Below are positions 48,247 to 59,395 of a stretch of 64,000 nucleotides of DNA, piece by piece. Position 1 is the first letter of the stretch. Each line of letters starts with the position of its first letter. Below the pieces are notes generated by a model. The model saw only the letters and a program-made list of their open reading frames with translations, was not told the origin of the DNA and made no database searches. Made by a program: the position numbers and the translations under genes. This DNA comes from Meghimatium bilineatum (lineage: Eukaryota > Mollusca > Gastropoda > Stylommatophora > Philomycidae), in assembly GCA_034231615.1 (NCBI GenBank), contig CM067316.1, positions 24,079,791 to 24,143,790 on the forward strand. Direction: 5' to 3'.

Positions 48247-48480
48247 TATGAAATGAAATGTCTAAGGAAAGCAGAAAACAAAACAAGAAGATATCATTTG
48301 AGGAATGATGCGATTACAAGAACTGTTGGAACAACATTTGTGGTGAAATATATTGAAGAACTGAGATAGTTCAGCCACCCAATTAGAATAGAAATAACAA
48401 GAAACAGAGGAAAACTAAGAAGAAGGTTGATTGAAGGCATTAAATGTAATGCTGAGATGTTACAATATTACTATATATCA
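48247..48480 (+). mobile_element. LINE fragment right of palindrome P3
   Basis: Reads EMKCLRKAENKTRRYHLRND, AITRTVGTTFVVKYIEELR, then RRRLIEGIK, the EMK-LR....KTRRD.IRN segment downstream of the RT domain. Confidence 0.75.
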
Positions 48481-48484
48481 AGTG

Positions 48485-49120
48485 ACCAAATGTACCATTA
48501 CCTGAAAACCAATCATCATTCAATTCTGCAATTCGTAAACAGTAAAAGCAGAGAAAAGACAATAGATAGATAGAATCAACTCAGAGAAGATGAGAGTGTT
48601 AGGGATAACCCAATAAACTCGATATATAGGGGGCTGCTCTAGCACAGTCAGATAGAAGTATGAATGATAATAAATAAAGTGTCACAATAAAAATGACATA
48701 AGAGCAATGAAATAAAATGACATGCGACGTCTTGACTAAAAATAATTTCATTAGATGAAAAATAATGGTCTAGGATAAACTTAATAACACATACAAAAAT
48801 TCCCCACTGTAGTTACATCCATTGTCTCTCAAGCCTAATAGGACTCCATAACTTAGCATTTAATCATCAAAGTACAGGGTTGATTCCTGGTATAGTTTGT
48901 TTTATAGTCAAAGAAAGCTGGCAAGGGATCCACAATTTGAGGAAAATTTTGAATCAGAGCTACAGCTACTGTACAAGTGCTTGGAAGTGGATACTTAATC
49001 TGAAAGAAACTGAGTATTTATGCTGAAGTTGAATATATATTCATATTTCCAAGTTTTTTAATTCAACATCATGCCTACATCCTGCTAGTAGGCCTACGTA
49101 TTGAATGAGCATCAGTCTTT
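48485..49120. other. non-coding stretch
   Basis: A weak B-box-like GGGTTGATTCCTGG at about 48879 hints at a tRNA-derived SINE. Nothing else recognised. Confidence 0.35.
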
Positions 49121-49139
49121 ATAAGACATAGGCCTATTC

Positions 49140-50366
49140 GGGGTGCAATGGGAACGCATTGCTCTAGGTGGACCCATGGTTAGCAGATAACCAAGATCCC
49201 AAATGTACCTCCACGCAGTGCACCCTGGAAACAGAAATACAGCAGCTCGAGCTAATTCTGGCCAAATCATTTGGGGATCGTGTCCGAGAATGTGGAGGTA
49301 GCAGATGGAAAGAGATTTGACTACACAAGAGACAGACAATATCTCCGACACCACCAGCATCACCACATACAGCGACACTGTCGACATACAGTGAAGCTAG
49401 TCAGTCCAGTCCGAACATTGGAGGGGCGGCCAATGTAAAATGCACGTAAAGGTAGATGCATGGCGAGAGACAAATAGATTTCATACCGAGTACAATGAAA
49501 CAATGAAAGGGCAGAACAGCGCTAGAGGGCAGCGCGAACTGCAAATAGAAAGTGAAAAGTCCCTAGGAAAGGGAAACTACAAGCTCCGTCAGCTCGAGGC
49601 GAGCTTCTAGTTACCTGTGTTCCTTACAGGCAGAGACCCAGACCCATTCATTGGCGTTTGGTAAAGCAAGAAGACCTAATCCAACTCTAATGTCGAGCCT
49701 TCCTAAACCGGAAATATGCTCGCAAAGAGAAAGGGTTATGTACCCGATGGGCTTAGGCAAGAAAGGGACAACGATGGTAGTCCTGGCCCAACTCTACTGT
49801 CAAGGTTTCCTACACCGGAAATACACTTGAAGAGAGAAAGGGTTCAGTACCTGATGGGCTCAGGCGCTATTGAGACAAGGACGCTCAGCTCGAGAACGCC
49901 TTGCTCTCAAACGCGTGGTATGAGACTCGAACTTGGACAAGGGGTACACAATGTCGTTGAATGACACCTCGGTTAAGAGGGCGAAAGAGCCAGGGTCCAA
50001 CTCCTCTGTTGAGTTCTTCCCCTTAAGGAACCAGGCTCATGGATGAGAAACGGTTCAGTACCCAATGGGCACAGGCACAGCACGTCCAATTACATGAGGC
50101 AAGTTCATAGACAGTGGAACACCTCATATGAATCAGACGAGAGCAAAAATCGTCTGGGCGAAGAGTCGCCACTACGCGTGCCTGGAGACAGATATAGAGG
50201 CTGTCACAGGCTAAGGGTAGCCCACCCGAATTGTCAAGGCATGCCGAAATCGGATGTGCTATGCCTACAAGGCGCATACCGGTGGCACAACGTAATCACG
50301 CTCCTGGCGGATATCGCACGGATATCCGTGATGGTTACAATGGACGCAAAACAAACAAACAAACAA
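49140..50366 (+). mobile_element. 1.23-kb non-coding retroelement R, copy 2, with 14-bp TSD
   Basis: Starts GGGGTGCAATGGGAACGC, ends GGACGCAAAACAAACAAAC (CAAA-type tail). ACATAGGCCTATTC flanks it exactly (49126-49139, 50367-50380; the last A/C may belong to the tail). Same body, order and internal repeats as 32673-33947, but a different simple-sequence tail. Confidence 0.88.
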
Positions 50367-50384
50367 ACATAGGCCTATTCAACA

Positions 50385-50600
50385 TCATGCTAGTAAGTAA
50401 TGAATGAATACCACTATCTAACACATTAAAGTTCATTCTAGTAAGTAATGAATGAATACCACTATCTAACACATTCAACATTATGCATACTTCATGCTAG
50501 TAAGTAATGAATGAGTATCACTCTAAGACACATCCAAGATCATACCTAAATAATGCTAATAATTACTCAATGAGGATCACTCTTTCTAAGACACATTCAG
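50385..50600 (+). repeat. imperfect tandem repeat (about 48-59 bp)
   Basis: CTAGTAAGTAATGAATGAAT plus ACCACTATCTAACACATT recurs from 50390, 50438 and 50497 with weaker later units. A related single unit (CTGCTAGTAGGCCTACGTATTGAATGAGC) lies left of element R at 49083, so R inserted within this array. Confidence 0.75.
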
Positions 50601-50939
50601 TGTTATCTCATATTAAAAGTTCAGTTCCATCTAATGTGATTTTACTTGCAAATATTATTCAACACAACACACGAATGACACTACTATCACACAGCATGAG
50701 TGTGATGATTGTTTCATGTGCTAGTACTCACAAGTGTTTGCTGTTGATTTTTTCCAAGCTTTATAGAACCATTATTCATCGGTGTGCACAGCTGAAATAT
50801 TAAAAGCAAAATTCAATAACATTGCATGCAAAGCAAATGGTTATAAGTTTATAAAATACATGACAAAACTCTGAGAAGATCCTTATGTTCTCAGTGTTTC
50901 CAAGCTAATGTTGAAAGCTATGTATAGTTAATTAGTGTC

Positions 50940-51300
50940 ATCAGATCATCATCATTGCACTCTGGACATGTCGTCCATAGGTGCTCTGATCTCATATTAA
51001 CTGTGTTCTTCAGCATATTGTAACTGACATTTCTGGTTCAGAATTGGTTGATAACTCTTCCTTTGATTCCTATATGCCGTCCATTTCTTGCAACACCACA
51101 CTTCACTCCCATGTCTTGTATTCTAGCATAGACACAGGAGAAGAAATACATCCTACATCTTCCAACTCGTCTATTTTCTTGATTGGATTAAAAATAGCAA
51201 GGTCCATTGAACTACAACTAGTCACTGGCCATGTTGGCAAATATGTCTGCTCTTTTATTTCCGCTAATGTAGTGTTAATGATTCTGCATTGCTCTTGTGC
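50940..51300 (-). mobile_element. LINE RNase H 3' fragment
   Basis: Minus strand: ISGNKRADIFANMASD, IQDMGVKCGVARNGRHIGIK and MRSEHLWTTCPEC, in the order RNase H end, linker, Cys-containing terminus. Aligns with 27725-28065. Confidence 0.7.
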
Positions 51301-51860
51301 AAACCAAAGGTTAGCAGATAACCAAGATCCTAAAAGCACCTACTCATTAAAGACATAGTCATATAGTTCCAGTCCCAAACCTTGAAAAAATAGATGTTGG
51401 GGCTTAGACTTTGTTATAATATTTACAATGCTGATGACTGAAATCTCAACTAAGATGGCACACCAACCCTAGTCCAACTCTGGAACATTTCCTATATCAA
51501 AATAAGGCTCACAAATGAGAAAAGGTTCAGTACCCGACAGCACAGTAGGCAATCAATCATTAAATTACATGTGACAAATTCACTGGCAGCGGAACACCTC
51601 TACCAGACATAATCGATCCAAGTCCAAATCCCTGCTTACCATTTCCTTGGAAATTGTCATGCAAGGGGCATGTATATCCTATAAGTCCAAGGACACAGTG
51701 GGTGATAAATCATTATTATTATTATAAGCAAATACACACTTGTTGCCTGGCAATGGATAGGGAGCTAACAGGCTATGGAAGCTCATCTGAATTAAAATCA
51801 TACAGAAATCGGACATACAGCAGCCTAATTGTTGCAAATTAAGTGGTAGCACAACATACT
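51300..51860 (+). mobile_element. element R, degenerate 5'-truncated copy
   Basis: GGTTAGCAGATAACCAAGAT, AAAAGGTTCAGTACCCGACA, GGCAGCGGAACACCTC and CTGGCAATGGATAGGGAGCT follow the order of element R, with several deletions. Starts directly at the LINE fragment boundary. Confidence 0.65.
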
Positions 51861-51864
51861 TTAT

Positions 51865-52435
51865 GACACAAACTGCACAATAATAGATTCACTGCGTGTC
51901 TTCACATAGTTACATTAGGTGAAAATGATTAAACAATAAAACTATGTATAGCTATGTAAATTTAATCTTGGGGGAAAAAAACTAAGGTATGAAAAATGAT
52001 TGCTAAGGTCCATTTCAAAGCAATTTATGTTATTGTAATGTTGAATGATCATTATATTCATATATATCTGTCTCTCTCAGCTCTGGATCAGCAATTCCTC
52101 ATGAAATAGGTTTTACTGAAGAATTATTCCACATATGTTTTGAATGCAGACTTTTCCCGCACAAACTATGTGAATCTTAAATATATCCCAAATCACATTG
52201 TTAGCAACTCTCAAAATTCCCAAGAAAAAAACAGAGTAGCCTGATAAGGAAATATGCTTAAGAACTTAACAATACAGTATATATTTCAGTTACAATTTTA
52301 AAAAAAAAATCACACTATTAATGATAACAGCAGAAAGAGAAGTGAGAAGTTCAAAAAAATTATATCAGTGAAAATATTTTTTCTCATTGTTTAAAATTGA
52401 CTTGTCCTTTCAAACTTAGTTCAATTAAAGATTAG
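51865..52435. other. AT-rich, nothing recognised
   Basis: No exon or repeat family recognised. Confidence 0.4.
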
Positions 52436-52548
52436 AATATTGGTAGCTGATGTAGTCACATGTACCGGGAAAGCGCATAGATTCAGAATAAAACCGCACC
52501 TTCTCTACTCTTTACTCTGGTCTACAGACGATCAGTTCTGTCACATGG

Positions 52549-52750
52549 ACAGTGGTTCTATCAGAGTATGCTGCATAGGATAGGAAAATGCATGATAAGA
52601 AAAGAGTGGGGTACTCTTCTCAACAATGTCCAGAGTATTACATGGATCTACTGTCCTGGTCATGCAGGTAGAGCTATAGTGGATGCACAAAGTGATTAGA
52701 AGAGACCGGGCTGAATTAATTAGAGCAGTCATGATACACTACAAAATGAT
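52549..52750 (+). mobile_element. LINE RNase H relic
   Basis: Reads MLHRIGKCMIRKEWGTLLNN then VQSITWIYCPGHAG, the final strand and GHAG loop of a retroelement RNase H. Short and degenerate; another member of the RNase H-bearing LINE group here. Confidence 0.6.
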
Positions 52751-52979
52751 GAAGAGAATTCTGAAAAAGACAATGTACATGTTCAAACAATGATAGAGTA
52801 CAATCCCAGGGGACTACTTTTTTGTGTGGAAAGCATAAGGAAATGAATATCAAGGGGTAGTCAATTTTTTTCTGTAATTATATCCCTTGGCTATAATTAC
52901 CTATTAGTGGTTGGAGGTCAAGATATTTATTTTAGGAATGCTGTATGGGGAGAGAGATGTGTATGGGGAGGAGGGTTCT

Positions 52980-53297
52980 CAGTGGGTGGTGTGCACATCT
53001 GTGCATCAGGCAAGCAGTTCTCGGGTGGTGTGCACATTTGTGCATCAGGCAAGCAGTTCTCGGGTGGTGTGCACATCTGTGCATCAGGCAAGCAGTTCTC
53101 GGGTGGTGTGCACATCTGTGCATCAGGCAAGCAGTTCTCGGGTGGTGTGCACATCTGTGCATCAGGCAAGCAGTTCTCGGGTGGTGTGCACATCTGTGCA
53201 TCAGGCAAGCAGTTCTCGGGTGGTGTGCACATCTGTGCATCAGGCAAGCAGTTCTCGGGTGTTGTGCACATCTGTGCATCAGGCAAGCAGTTCTCGT
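52980..53297 (+). repeat. 39-bp minisatellite, about 8 near-identical copies
   Basis: Unit TGGTGTGCACATCTGTGCAT plus CAGGCAAGCAGTTCTCGGG, period 39. Because 39 is divisible by 3 and the unit lacks stops in several frames, long frames appear on both strands; they are artefacts. A single diverged unit with the same flanks lies at 61352-61415. Confidence 0.92.
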
Positions 53298-53717
53298 GAT
53301 TGTAACTGGCTTACTACTTACTCTTAGCAAACTTATGATTTCTTTAGCCATATTGTTTTTATGACATAGCTGGTAGTAGCTGGTAGATTTGATAAAAGTT
53401 AGATTGTAGTCCATTCTACTGGGATTGTACTAATGAGAGAAATGGGAATGACCAGGGAATAGGAAAGAAAGTGCATCCCCACTGGAAAGACCATACGAAC
53501 CCAGAACTTTGTCACTAACAACTGACTGTGACACTGAGATTATATACTTTTAGATGGCTGATGGAGTATATATGGAAATGCCCCTTGTGTGGTGATGTAG
53601 GTTCCTAATAAAGAATCAAAAAGTACATCAGCCTTATTCTGCACCAAATCTTTGAATACAGAGAATCGCTGGAGGACAGCAATATCTGCCTCAAACTTCA
53701 TTCTCATACTGGAATCA

Positions 53718-53875
53718 CGCCGAAGACGGATGTGTCAGGCCATTGACGCAAATAAAACGGCGACACAATGCATTTCCATTCTCTGGACTATATCCTGCTG
53801 GAAATCTAATAGGGCCATTGTCCTACTGCAATAGAGATCCAGCAGGAGTTTGAGAATGAATGCTGAAGAAGAAGA
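53718..53875 (+). repeat. SINE-B, full copy with 12-bp TSD
   Basis: ATACTGGAATCA flanks it exactly (53706-53717, 53876-53887). 158 bp: CGCCGAAGACGGATGTGTCA head, CCATTGACGCAAATAAAACG, GACTATATCCTGCTGGAAAT, tail GTTTGAGAATGAATGCTGAA plus GAA repeats. Reference copy for the family here. Tail and the GGATGTGTCAGGC block are shared with SINE-A. Confidence 0.88.
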
Positions 53876-54149
53876 ATACTGGAATCATATTTCCTGTACG
53901 CCCATTATGTTTGATAAAGACTCTACCATATGAACTAGCTATGAAACACCAGACTGATTGCTCACCATGATACACATATAATATTTACATAATTTCTAGC
54001 ATTATCAGTTATCAATTGCTGAACTCTTTTGTGACTTTATTATGTTTTAGGTATGAACAAAATAAATACTCAGCTGTAAAAACATCAGGTATTTTTCATT
54101 TTATCATTTCATACCATAATATTGATAAATGGTTGTATATTGTTAGCCC

Positions 54150-54660
54150 ATATCATATGTTAATAGGAGAAAATGAAATCATGCAGAGATGGGAAGAACA
54201 TATTAAGGAACTTTACAACGATAGTAGAAATGAAACATATAGTACAACAATTAAAGTTCCTGTTTATCAACTGCAGAGGTGAAAGAAGCTATACAACACT
54301 TGAAATACAATAAATCTCCTGGACCCTGTAAGATTACCAAATAAAGAATTAGAAGTAGATCTAATGGGTATAGCAATATTCACCAAAATGCTAAATTACA
54401 TCAAACTTTTAAACTGGTGTAGTTTGGCCACGTGATGAGGCACAATTATCTTTACAAAAATATCCTGCAGGGAACAGTTGAGGGTGGAAGAAGAAGAGAA
54501 GTTCAGAGGAAAGTATGGATTGATAATATTAAAGATTGGACAGGATTAAGATTCTCCACACTCAAGCAAAGAACTACTAACAGAGAGGCATGGCGAAGTG
54601 TCTGTGTGGATGTTTCAAGAGTGACACCCATATGATGTTAAAGGGTTATGGGTTTGTTGT
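54150..54660 (+). mobile_element. LINE fragment, internally deleted
   Basis: Reads MLIGENEIMQRWEEHIKELY NDSRNETYS, then KEAIQHLKYNKSPGPC-like residues (RT N-terminus). It jumps to VWFGHVMRHNYLYKNILQGT VEGGRRREVQRKVWIDNIKD W and the 3' end AAAGGGTTATGGG, so nearly the whole RT palm is missing. Confidence 0.8.
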
Positions 54661-55085
54661 TGTAAATTACATCTACTTCACTGTCTATATTCCATCTGAT
54701 TTATTGCAATCATCTTCATAGCCTTACTGAAGAAACCTGGTGCAGTAGAATGTGAAGACCACTGAACAATCAGCTTTAAGAGCCAGATGACCAATATCCT
54801 ACTCTGTGTAATCATGAGATGAATAATAGAAAAAACAAAACCAGAAATTGCAGAAGAACAATGTGAATTTGTAGAAGGAAAAGGCACAAGAAATGCCCTA
54901 TGTATAATATTAACATTGATTGAGTGAGCAATAGAAGTACAAAATCATCCGTACTTGTGCTTTATAGATCACAGTAAAGCATTGGACAAGGTGGGGCATT
55001 CAGAAATGATAAAAAAACTCAATACTAATGGGAAGGAAGAAGGAAAGATCTAAAGATAGTAGAAATATGCATTGGAGAAACAGAC

Positions 55086-55378
55086 GGTCAGCCTATGGAC
55101 TGAGCAACATACTCATTGCTCTTCGTGAATCCTCACGATCAGAGGATTTTGAGATGAATGAGCATGAGTCAATATCAAGAATGCGCGAATTGGGAGTGAG
55201 GATGGGTGTGGTCCGTAGAGAATCCTGACAAAGATTTCAAAAAGAGCAGTGAACCAACATAGAACTGGAACCATCAGCCGGTATACCCTGAGAGATTTAC
55301 TGAAGCGGAGATCTGAGCACCTATGGACTTGTCCGGTGTGCGAAGAGGATAATCAACATACCTAATACCTAATACCTA
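55086..55378 (+). mobile_element. RNase H-LINE 3' end inserted with 15-bp TSD
   Basis: ATTGGAGAAACAGAC at 55071-55085 and ATTGGAGAAACAAAC at 55379-55393 (14/15) bracket it. Contents: MRELGVRMGVVRRES, AVNQHRTGTISRYTLRDLLK, RRSEHLWTCPVCEEDNQ, then an ACCTAAT-repeat tail. Defines the 3' end and tail type of this LINE family. Confidence 0.85.
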
Positions 55379-55829
55379 ATTGGAGAAACAAACAGCTACG
55401 ATGAATGTTGACAGTAATTTAAATGAATTCTAAAATATAGAAATGGGCATCAGACAAGGATGTGCAATGTCACCAGATCTTATCTCGCTGTGTTCTTAAG
55501 ATATGTGAAATATAGAAAAAATGCTAGGAATATCAGTTAGCAATTAGAATAATCTGAGATATGTTGATGATACAGTACTGATTATAGGGAGCAAACAAGA
55601 ACTTCATGCCCCGTTAGTACAAGAAAGTGAAAACAAAGGCCTCAGTCTAACAAGAAGAATACAGGCATAATAGTTGTTTCAAAGGATTACACACTGCCAA
55701 GATGCAGTATTAATATCAATGATGCAAAATTAAATCAAGTGGATAGAAACAAGTACCTTGGCACCATTTTAACATCAGATCGCTGGTGCTTCAATGAGAT
55801 AAAGAGCAGGATAGCACAAGTCAAATAAC

Positions 55830-56022
55830 CATTTTTCCCATGTGTTTCCCTGGCCTGAGTGGGTAGCAAAGAATATAAAAAATGTTTACCTTCCATGCAT
55901 GTCGTAAGAGGCAACTAAAAAGGTTGTGTGGTGGAGCTGGCAGTTCAATTCTATATAGGGTCCATGTGACCCAAAGCTACGCTCAGGTCCGATGTGTCAG
56001 GCAGAAAGGTGCAGAAATTAGC
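55830..56022 (+). repeat. SINE-A copy inserted in LINE
   Basis: CATGTGTTTCCCTGGCC, AGCAAAGAATAT, TACCTTCCATGCATGTCGTA, TATATAGGGTCCATGTGACC and GGTCCGATGTGTCAGGC follow SINE-A order, lacking the 3' quarter. LINE coding sequence resumes afterwards. Confidence 0.75.
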
Positions 56023-56427
56023 ATTAAAAAAATGAGAAACCTATGCAAACTGACTACTATTAATGCTTACGTGAATTTGAGTGCCAGGATTGAACCAATT
56101 CTTCTCTATGGAAGTGAAGCATAGTCAGTAAACAAAAGAGCTCAAGGTGAGTGAGGCAAATTAGATGTGATTTTTGAGAAGAATAATAAAAATGCTATGG
56201 GCAGCTAAGAAAACTAATGTAGAAGTCCTCATAGATGCTGGAGTAAAAAGAAAAATTTTAGCAAAAATTAGAAGCAGGCAAACATTATTTTTAGGACAGT
56301 GATGAGATGATCAAAACGTGAACATTTAGTAACTGAAGGGTTATCACTGTGGCTGAAGAAATGACACCAACTGAACTTAATTAGCAACACAAGAGACAAA
56401 GATTTATGTAGAAACATGATCATCTAC

Positions 56428-56570
56428 CCACTGCTGAAATCGGATGTGCTAGGCCTACAAGGCGCATAACGGTGGCACAACATAATTACACTCCAGGCGG
56501 AAATTGCACGGATATCCATGCTGATTACAATGGAGCGAGCGCAAAACAAACAAATAAACCTACGCCACTC
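56428..56570 (+). mobile_element. element R, 3' end with CAAA tail
   Basis: GAAATCGGATGTGCTAGGCC, TACAAGGCGCATAACGGTGG and GCGCAAAACAAACAAATAA match the last 130 bp of copy 2 at 50245-50370; 5' truncated. Confidence 0.85.
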
Positions 56571-56579
56571 AGCATGGCA

Positions 56580-57000
56580 ATTGATTGATTGGATGATATC
56601 ATTGGAGAGGAAAATGGTTACAAAAAATTATCACATCAATCAATTGTTGAAATTTGTTTAATTGGAAGAAAAAAATTACAATCTGTAAAACAGAAAATTA
56701 ATATAGAACTTATAATTTAAAAAAAACAAACCAACCAAATATTGTAACTAACCTAATTTGTCAATAATTTAAGGTGTTTTGATCAATGTTTCTAGGATTT
56801 TACAATAAAGTATTCAGTTGTAGTCTATACAAAATTTGATACATTTATATCCAAAATTGTTGAAATTATGTACATTTTTCTCAATGACAGAATTTAAAAA
56901 CATATATTATAATATATATAATATATATGTAAAATACACTATCATAATTTTATTATTTACAAGCTTGTGTTTACTCAATACAACTGATCTTATTTTGTGG
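56580..57000. other. AT-rich, nothing recognised
   Basis: AT-rich sequence including a TATAATATATATAATATATA stretch near 56905; no feature recognised. Confidence 0.4.
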
Positions 57001-57001
57001 A

Positions 57002-57252
57002 TGTCAATGTAAGATGTTGGTGTAATATATGTATTGTTGATACTAATGTAAGTTGGTAATGTCAATGTAAGATGTTGGTGTAATATATGCATTGTTGATA
57101 CTAATGTAAGTTGGTAATGTCAATGTAAGATGTTGGTGTAATATATGCATTGTTGATACTAATGTAAGTTGGTAATGTCAATGTAAGATGTTGGTGTAAT
57201 ATATGCATTGTTGATACTAATGTAAGTTGGTAATGTCAATGTAAGTTGATCA
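57002..57252 (+). repeat. 58-bp minisatellite, four copies plus partial
   Basis: TGTCAATGTAAGATGTTGGT plus GTAATATATGCATTGTTGAT and ACTAATGTAAGTTGGTAA start at 57002, 57060, 57118, 57176 and (partial) 57234. Confidence 0.92.
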
Positions 57253-57464
57253 TTTCAATGTAAGTTTATGAATTCATTAAAAATTTCTAGATCGTTTCAT
57301 TGTGTGCCATACATTTATACTTACACTTGGGAATGTTCACTTTGTTAGACATCAAGACATCAGCTTGGATGTGCGTCATGTTGAGATACAGGGTCTCAGG
57401 ATTCAACTAAAGAAAATATCAATTGTCACATTCAATATGATGAATTTTACTTTAATATATATAT

Positions 57465-58035
57465 ATGTTGTTCATCAATCACAAGTGATGATGACCTTTT
57501 TTTTGTATCCACTTTTGAAATTCAGTTAGAGATGTGTCCATGTCTATGGGTTCATAGATGGCTAATAAGCCCTATTCAAGCTGCAAATGTCCTTAAACAG
57601 TCTGGGCATGGAATGACTATATTAGACAGTTTTTGGAATATCCATGACTTTCTAGCAACTCTCTGCCATTGAGCTACAGCTACTGTATTTCTCCTCTTTT
57701 CACAAGATGATGCACCCTTTTTGACTGTAAATATATTTTGTGCAAATTCTTCCCATGTATCTTTGTCTATTTCATAGGTTTTCAGTGAAATCTTTAATTA
57801 GTGCTTCTTTTGGCTACCTTGAGATCGTGTACACTTCTCCAACTCACCATAGAGAAGTATCTTTGGCAGGCAATGGTATACGTACCAAATGACCTGCTCA
57901 ACAAACCTGTGTCTGCATCAGGATAGCTAGGGATACCAGATCTGTCAAGAACAGTGGAATCTGAAATCTTGTCTTGCCATCTGATGTTCATAACTTTTCT
58001 GAGACAGGTTGTGTGAAAGAGTTTCTTCATATGAC
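57465..58035 (-). mobile_element. LINE 3' part (family L-ZF)
   Basis: Minus strand: MKKLFHTTCLRKVMNIRWQD, KISDSTVLDRSGIPSYPDAD, then the YGELEKC, DKDTWEEFAQ-like and C-terminal finger region. Its 3' end (GTTCATCAATCACAAGTGAT on +) is the reverse of the end of the 12800-13400 copy. Confidence 0.8.
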
Positions 58036-58039
58036 ATCT

Positions 58040-58450
58040 CAGTAAAGTAAAAGTAAAGTAAAGATTTCCCTTTCCACACCATTGGGAGAATACAGTGTTA
58101 GGTCTGTGTTTTTCATGACTTACAGCATACCTACGGATGATTCGTCACCATCAAGCCTACCATCACATTTCAGTAGGCTTTAGTAAATATCATTGTTATT
58201 TATTGACTGCATTAATGACTACTGGATCAGCTTCCCCTATTTGTTGACCTTTTCTAACACATCATTAATCTCTTTTGCTAATACAACAGAATCTTTAACA
58301 TTCTTCTATAAATCCACATTTCTGTAGCTTTAAGTGTTAATACTTAAGGTGACCACACATCTGGATTTGGGGAAATATCAAAACGTGTTTTATTTGGCTA
58401 TTTCAACAAAATTAAAAATGTTCACCAACAATTTCTTTTTGTCATAAGAA
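58040..58450. other. non-coding stretch
   Basis: Short AAAGTAAAGTAAAG simple repeat at about 58043; otherwise nothing recognised. Confidence 0.4.
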
Positions 58451-58710
58451 CTTCTTCATCTTCATTCGTTCTCAAACTCCTGTAGATTAGCAAAGTGTAG
58501 TCCAGCAGACGGAATTCATTGTGTTATATGTTACAGCTTGGCCCGCAATATCTGCACTTTCTGGCTTCAGCAAGGCTTCTGGGTCACTTGACCCTCTATG
58601 GGATAGGACAGCGAGCTCCACCTCTTAGAAACTTTGTTATGTGCCTCTTACGACATGAATGGCAGGTATCAGTGTCACTGTTCTTGGCAACCCTTTCGGC
58701 CCTGACAACA
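58450..58710 (-). repeat. SINE-A copy, near complete
   Basis: Reverse complement runs from GTGTTGTCAGGGCC through TGGAGCTCGCTGTCCTATCC and AGTGACCCAGAAGCC to AGTTTGAGAACGAATGAAGA TGAAGAAG. Confidence 0.85.
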
Positions 58711-58983
58711 CTCATGGTCAAAACAATGATTACTCTGGAAGATATGTATGAAAAAATATAATGCTTGACAGGAAAATATTAATGTCTCCTCCTTTTGGTC
58801 CTCTTTGTCTTGAAAAGTTTCCTCCTTTTTAATTTTAAAAACCCACATATGTCCTCCTTTCTTTAAAAGAACATGGTCACCCTATATTAACAAGTATTTA
58901 AAACAAAACAAAAAATATTAAAAGTCATGATGATAAATAAACAATAAGAATAAGAAAATCATGAATGATGAACAAAAACTTAC

Positions 58984-59061
58984 CATAAAAAGGTCATACA
59001 GAGTTCCTCCCATTGCATCCTTGACATGGTCATCAACAATGGAGAAAGTTCGACAGAAATA
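58984..59061 (-). CDS. exon of an unidentified minus-strand gene (downstream exon)
   Basis: Minus strand: acceptor CTGTCTGTTTCAG, then 78 nt reading YFCRTFSIVDDHVKDAMGGT LYDLFM, then donor ATG-GTAAGT. Phase 0 at both ends, so it joins the exon at 63091-63174 as ..ASITLE-YFCRTF... The sequence is protein-like and helical, but I do not recognise the family. Further 3' exons below 58984 were not identified. Confidence 0.7.
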
Positions 59062-59239
59062 CTGAAACAGACAGAAATTAGATTATTTAAGTCACAATAA
59101 GCTTGAAGTTTTATGAGAGAACTTTATGAGTTTAAACAAGTTAATTTGAGCTGCTGAATATAGATAAGTGGGGCATACTAGAGCTGTTTCATGATCTCTT
59201 TGAGAATGTTGATAGCAATAATTATTTTATGACCTCAAC

Positions 59240-59385
59240 TTCCTGTTTGTTCCCAAGACCCAAAAGCAGAGCATAGAATAGCAAAACTTTGACCTGTCAT
59301 GCTGATGAATGTGGTAAAAAGCTATTAAGAAGGTTCTGGTGATGGGGTTGGCTATGCCATGATATAACTAAAAATTACACAAACA
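59240..59385 (+). repeat. SINE-A fragment, diverged
   Basis: GACCCAAAAGCAGAGCATAG AATAGCAAAACTTTGACC and GATGGGGTTGGCTATGCCAT match the 5' half of SINE-A; it stops where the LINE at 59396 begins. Confidence 0.6.
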
Positions 59386-59395
59386 ATGAATGGAA

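Larger units (their letters stand above)
54780..56380 (+). mobile_element. LINE reverse transcriptase copy split by two insertions
   Basis: Segments: EEQCEFVEGKGTRNALC and YLCFIDHSKALDKV (54840-55030); MGIRQGCAMSPDLIS (about 55445) and LRYVDDTVLI (YVDD, about 55556); then RIEPILLYGSEA (about 56090) and further tail. Interrupted by an RNase H LINE at 55086-55378 and SINE-A at 55830-56022. Many stops. Confidence 0.8.

Noticed and set aside
47804..48256. Frames of 67 and 109 codons with the same peptide
   Set aside because: They are the two arms of palindrome P3 read from both strands.
52907..53414. Four overlapping frames of 119-160 codons on both strands
   Set aside because: All arise from a 39-bp stop-free minisatellite unit; period divisible by 3 keeps every frame open. 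No gene-like flanks.
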